64,000 nt of DNA from Pedobacter sp. W3I1 (GTDB lineage: Bacteria; Bacteroidota; Bacteroidia; Sphingobacteriales; Sphingobacteriaceae). The translations under genes were made by a program, and so were the position numbers. The number at the start of each line of letters is the position of its first letter. The stretch's first letter is position 1. The DNA lies in the NCBI RefSeq assembly GCF_030816015.1, contig NZ_JAUSXN010000001.1, positions 4,836,001-4,900,000 on the forward strand. Direction: 5' to 3'. A model generated the notes under the pieces. It was not told the origin of the DNA, ran no database searches, and was given only the letters and a program-made list of their open reading frames with translations. Shown here in pieces: positions 62,030-64,000 of the stretch.

Positions 62030-63724
62030 ATGAGAACCTTAAACTATGTTATCTGCATTGTTGTGACGCTTTTTTTCACAAGATGTCAAAAGCCTGAAGT
62101 TGCCATTCCAGAATCAACGATCAATAAAAAAACAGCCCGTGCGTTAACAGCAACAAGTTATCCAAGTTATAATTTATCTCCTCTTCCAGCCGATCAATCA
62201 GGTGTAGGCAGTACAGCACTCCAGCTTTCTAAAAAATTCCAGTTAGGCTGGAATATTGGCAATACCCTTGAGGCAACAGGTGGTGAAACGAATTGGGGAA
62301 ATCCGGTGGTGAGTCAGGCACTTATCGATCAGGTTAAAAGAAGTGGTTTCACTGCAGTCCGGATCCCTTGCTCATGGAACCAATACATGGCCAACAGCGC
62401 TACGGCACAACTTCAGCAATCATGGCTTAACAGGGTAAAGCAGGTTGTGCAATACTGCGTAAACGATGGCCTTTATGTAATTTTAAATATCCATTGGGAC
62501 GGCGGATGGTTGGAAAATAATTGCACCACGGCCCAACAGGCCCAGGTTAATGCATTACAAAAAGCCTTTTGGGAACAGATTGCGACACAAATGCGTGATT
62601 TTGACGAACATGTAATGTTCGCTAGTGCAAATGAACCTGCGGTATCAGATGCAACCGGTATGAGTGTGCTGCTTTCCTATCATCAAACCTTTGTAAATGC
62701 AGTCAGATCAACCGGGGGGCGCAATAGTTACAGAGTACTGGTTATCCAGGGGCCAACCACCAACATTGAATACACCAATAATTTAATGAATACGCTCCCT
62801 ACAGACCCAGCGGCTAATCGTTTGATGGTTGAAGTGCACCACTATACTCCGTTTAATTTTGCAGGTTTAACCCAGGATGCAAGCTGGGGCAATATGTTCT
62901 ATTACTGGGGCAATGGATACCATTCTACAACCGATCCTTCACGAAATGCGACTTTTGGCGAAGAATCGAACGCCGCGACAGAGTTTGCATTAATGAAGAC
63001 CAAATACGTTGACAAAGGTATTCCGGTTATCTTGGGAGAATACGGCGCAATTCGTCGGCTAAACACACTTTCTGGAGATGCATTAACCCTGCACCTGGCC
63101 AGCAGGGCGTATTATCTAAATCACATTACCCACCAGGCATTATTATACGGCCTGCAACCATTCTATTTTGACGACGGATCAGCCGGAAACAATGCATTCA
63201 GGCTCATAGACAGGCAGACTAATGGTGTGGCCGATCAACAGGGACTGGCTGCAGTGGTGCAAGGTACCCAAAATAATACGGCCTCAACCATCCAGGTGGG
63301 GCAGGTTTACCAGATTGTAAACAGATATAGTTTTAAAGCATTGGAATTTGGGGGATGGGCTACTGCCAATCAAACACCCGCGCAGCAGTGGGGTTATGTA
63401 GCTGGGGCGAACCAGCAGTTTAAAGTAGAAGATGCGGGCGGTGGCTATTACCGGTTAACCCCAATGCATGCTACCGGAAAGTGTTTAGAAATTTCTGGCT
63501 GGAATACTGCTGATGGCGGTCAGGCAGCATTATGGGATTATAGCGGTGGCGCCAATCAAAAATGGTCAATTCAGATTACCACAAATGGATATTATAAAAT
63601 CGTTAATGCAAATAGCGGAAAAGCTTTGGATGTTCTTAATTCTTCGCTCAATAATGGTGGTGCAGCTGTACAATGGACTTACTCGGGAGGCCGCAATCAG
63701 CAATGGGCCTTTCTGAAAATATAG
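62030..63724 (+). CDS. GH5 endoglucanase with C-terminal ricin-type CBM13
   Basis: 564 residues. Lipoprotein-type leader (VICIVVTLFFTRC), a GH5 barrel (about 60-400) with LGWNIGNTLEATGGETNWGNP, IHWDGGWLENN, acid/base E202 in ASANEP, nucleophile E337 in VILGEYGA. Residues about 425-564 are a ricin-B-like trefoil with QxW-type repeats (GANQQF, GANQKWSI, GRNQQWAF). The catalytic domain is a close paralogue of the BACON-GH5 at 49843, here lacking BACON and gaining CBM13. Likely a second surface endo-xyloglucanase with a different binding module, expressed under the shared operator. Confidence 0.92.
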   Translation: MRTLNYVICIVVTLFFTRCQKPEVAIPESTINKKTARALTATSYPSYNLSPLPADQSGVGSTALQLSKKFQLGWNIGNTLEATGGETNWGNPVVSQALIDQVKRSGFTAVRIPCSWNQYMANSATAQLQQSWLNRVKQVVQYCVNDGLYVILNIHWDGGWLENNCTTAQQAQVNALQKAFWEQIATQMRDFDEHVMFASANEPAVSDATGMSVLLSYHQTFVNAVRSTGGRNSYRVLVIQGPTTNIEYTNNLMNTLPTDPAANRLMVEVHHYTPFNFAGLTQDASWGNMFYYWGNGYHSTTDPSRNATFGEESNAATEFALMKTKYVDKGIPVILGEYGAIRRLNTLSGDALTLHLASRAYYLNHITHQALLYGLQPFYFDDGSAGNNAFRLIDRQTNGVADQQGLAAVVQGTQNNTASTIQVGQVYQIVNRYSFKALEFGGWATANQTPAQQWGYVAGANQQFKVEDAGGGYYRLTPMHATGKCLEISGWNTADGGQAALWDYSGGANQKWSIQITTNGYYKIVNANSGKALDVLNSSLNNGGAAVQWTYSGGRNQQWAFLKI

Positions 63725-63827
63725 ATACTTACAATGCTAATATAGATACAATTTTTGTATGCAACAGGCATTTTTTTTGTAAATATTATGCAACAATGAT
63801 CGTTAAACGTATTGCTAAGTAAAATGC

Positions 63828-63866
63828 AATTCCCGGATGTTAGTTTCATCCGGGAATTTGTTTTTT
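63828..63866 (+). terminator. Intrinsic terminator after second GH5
   Basis: AATTCCCGGATG, 7-nt loop, CATCCGGGAATT, then TGTTTTTT: a perfect 12-bp stem with T run. It ends the GH5 transcript and separates it from the next operator at 63975. Confidence 0.9.
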
Positions 63867-63972
63867 AAACGGAAGAGAAGGCCAAAGACATCCCTATAGC
63901 CGGATTTTAATACCACAGACAGCGCAATAATAAGATCTGTACCGATCATTTAACGATGCTATGAAACAAATT

Positions 63973-64000
63973 GGTTAACATTTGTACTCCTATTTATTAA
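63973..64000 (+). promoter_or_regulatory. Truncated copy of the paired TTAACAT operator
   Basis: TTAACATTTGTACTCC (63975-63990) matches the first half-site at 61507 almost base for base. Exactly 22 bp later the sequence ends in TTAA (63997-64000), the first four bases of the second half-site. A further regulated gene is predicted just beyond the window. Confidence 0.6.

Overview
The window looks like chromosome of a Bacteroidota member, most likely Sphingobacteriaceae (Pedobacter-like). This is inferred from SusC/SusD pairs, a hybrid two-component system, BACON and DUF4397-type lipoproteins, lipoprotein signal peptides, exact TAnnTTTG promoter boxes, and the general absence of Shine-Dalgarno sequences. 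I see no integrase, transposase, phage gene or CRISPR array. Many small dispersed inverted repeats sit between genes.

Layout. 1-4020: a truncated DUF4350-like secreted protein, a 32-aa membrane peptide, a DUF1015 protein and serC (minus strand), then an Lrp/AsnC regulator. 4211-12140: a MoxR ATPase / DUF58 / BatA-like / DUF4175 / membrane-protein operon with a divergent DUF4159 gene. 12492-17450: a TldD-TldE pair plus a second TldD; both TldDs have Tat-like leaders and TTG starts, while TldE has no leader. 17772-26134 (minus): two tandem TlpA-like proteins, YceI, a di-haem cytochrome c peroxidase, a TonB-dependent receptor and a DUF4397 lipoprotein. 26135-27455 is nearly gene-free but rich in signals: three mutually complementary hairpins, two CTATA-N5-TATAG palindromes, a promoter, a tRNA-Cys-like sequence and a clear SAM-I riboswitch. 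The riboswitch is followed only by a 60-aa orphan ORF and a DUF4833 gene. 28520-31757 holds small envelope proteins and a membrane-bound winged-helix regulator.

31797-64000 is a polysaccharide utilisation locus that best fits fucogalactoxyloglucan. It encodes SusC, SusD, an SGBP-B-like glycan-binding lipoprotein, a BACON-GH5 endoglucanase, GH43, GH2, GH42, GH31 (alpha-xylosidase type with PA14), GH3, GH97, GH29 (fucosidase), an L-rhamnose-mutarotase-family protein, a hybrid two-component regulator (HTCS), an AraC regulator, and a second GH5 with a ricin-type CBM13. Surface binding and endo-cleavage would feed SusCD import. Exo-enzymes then remove fucose, galactose, arabinose, xylose and glucose.

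The strongest new observation is a shared promoter architecture in this locus: two TTAACAT half-sites 21-22 bp apart, then exactly 29 nt, then a TAnnTTTG -7 box. It stands before susC, GH31 and the second GH5, and a further copy is cut off by the window end. It is probably the HTCS operator. The second candidate for something undescribed is the tRNA-Cys-like / SAM-I riboswitch / 60-aa ORF unit at 27100-27638.
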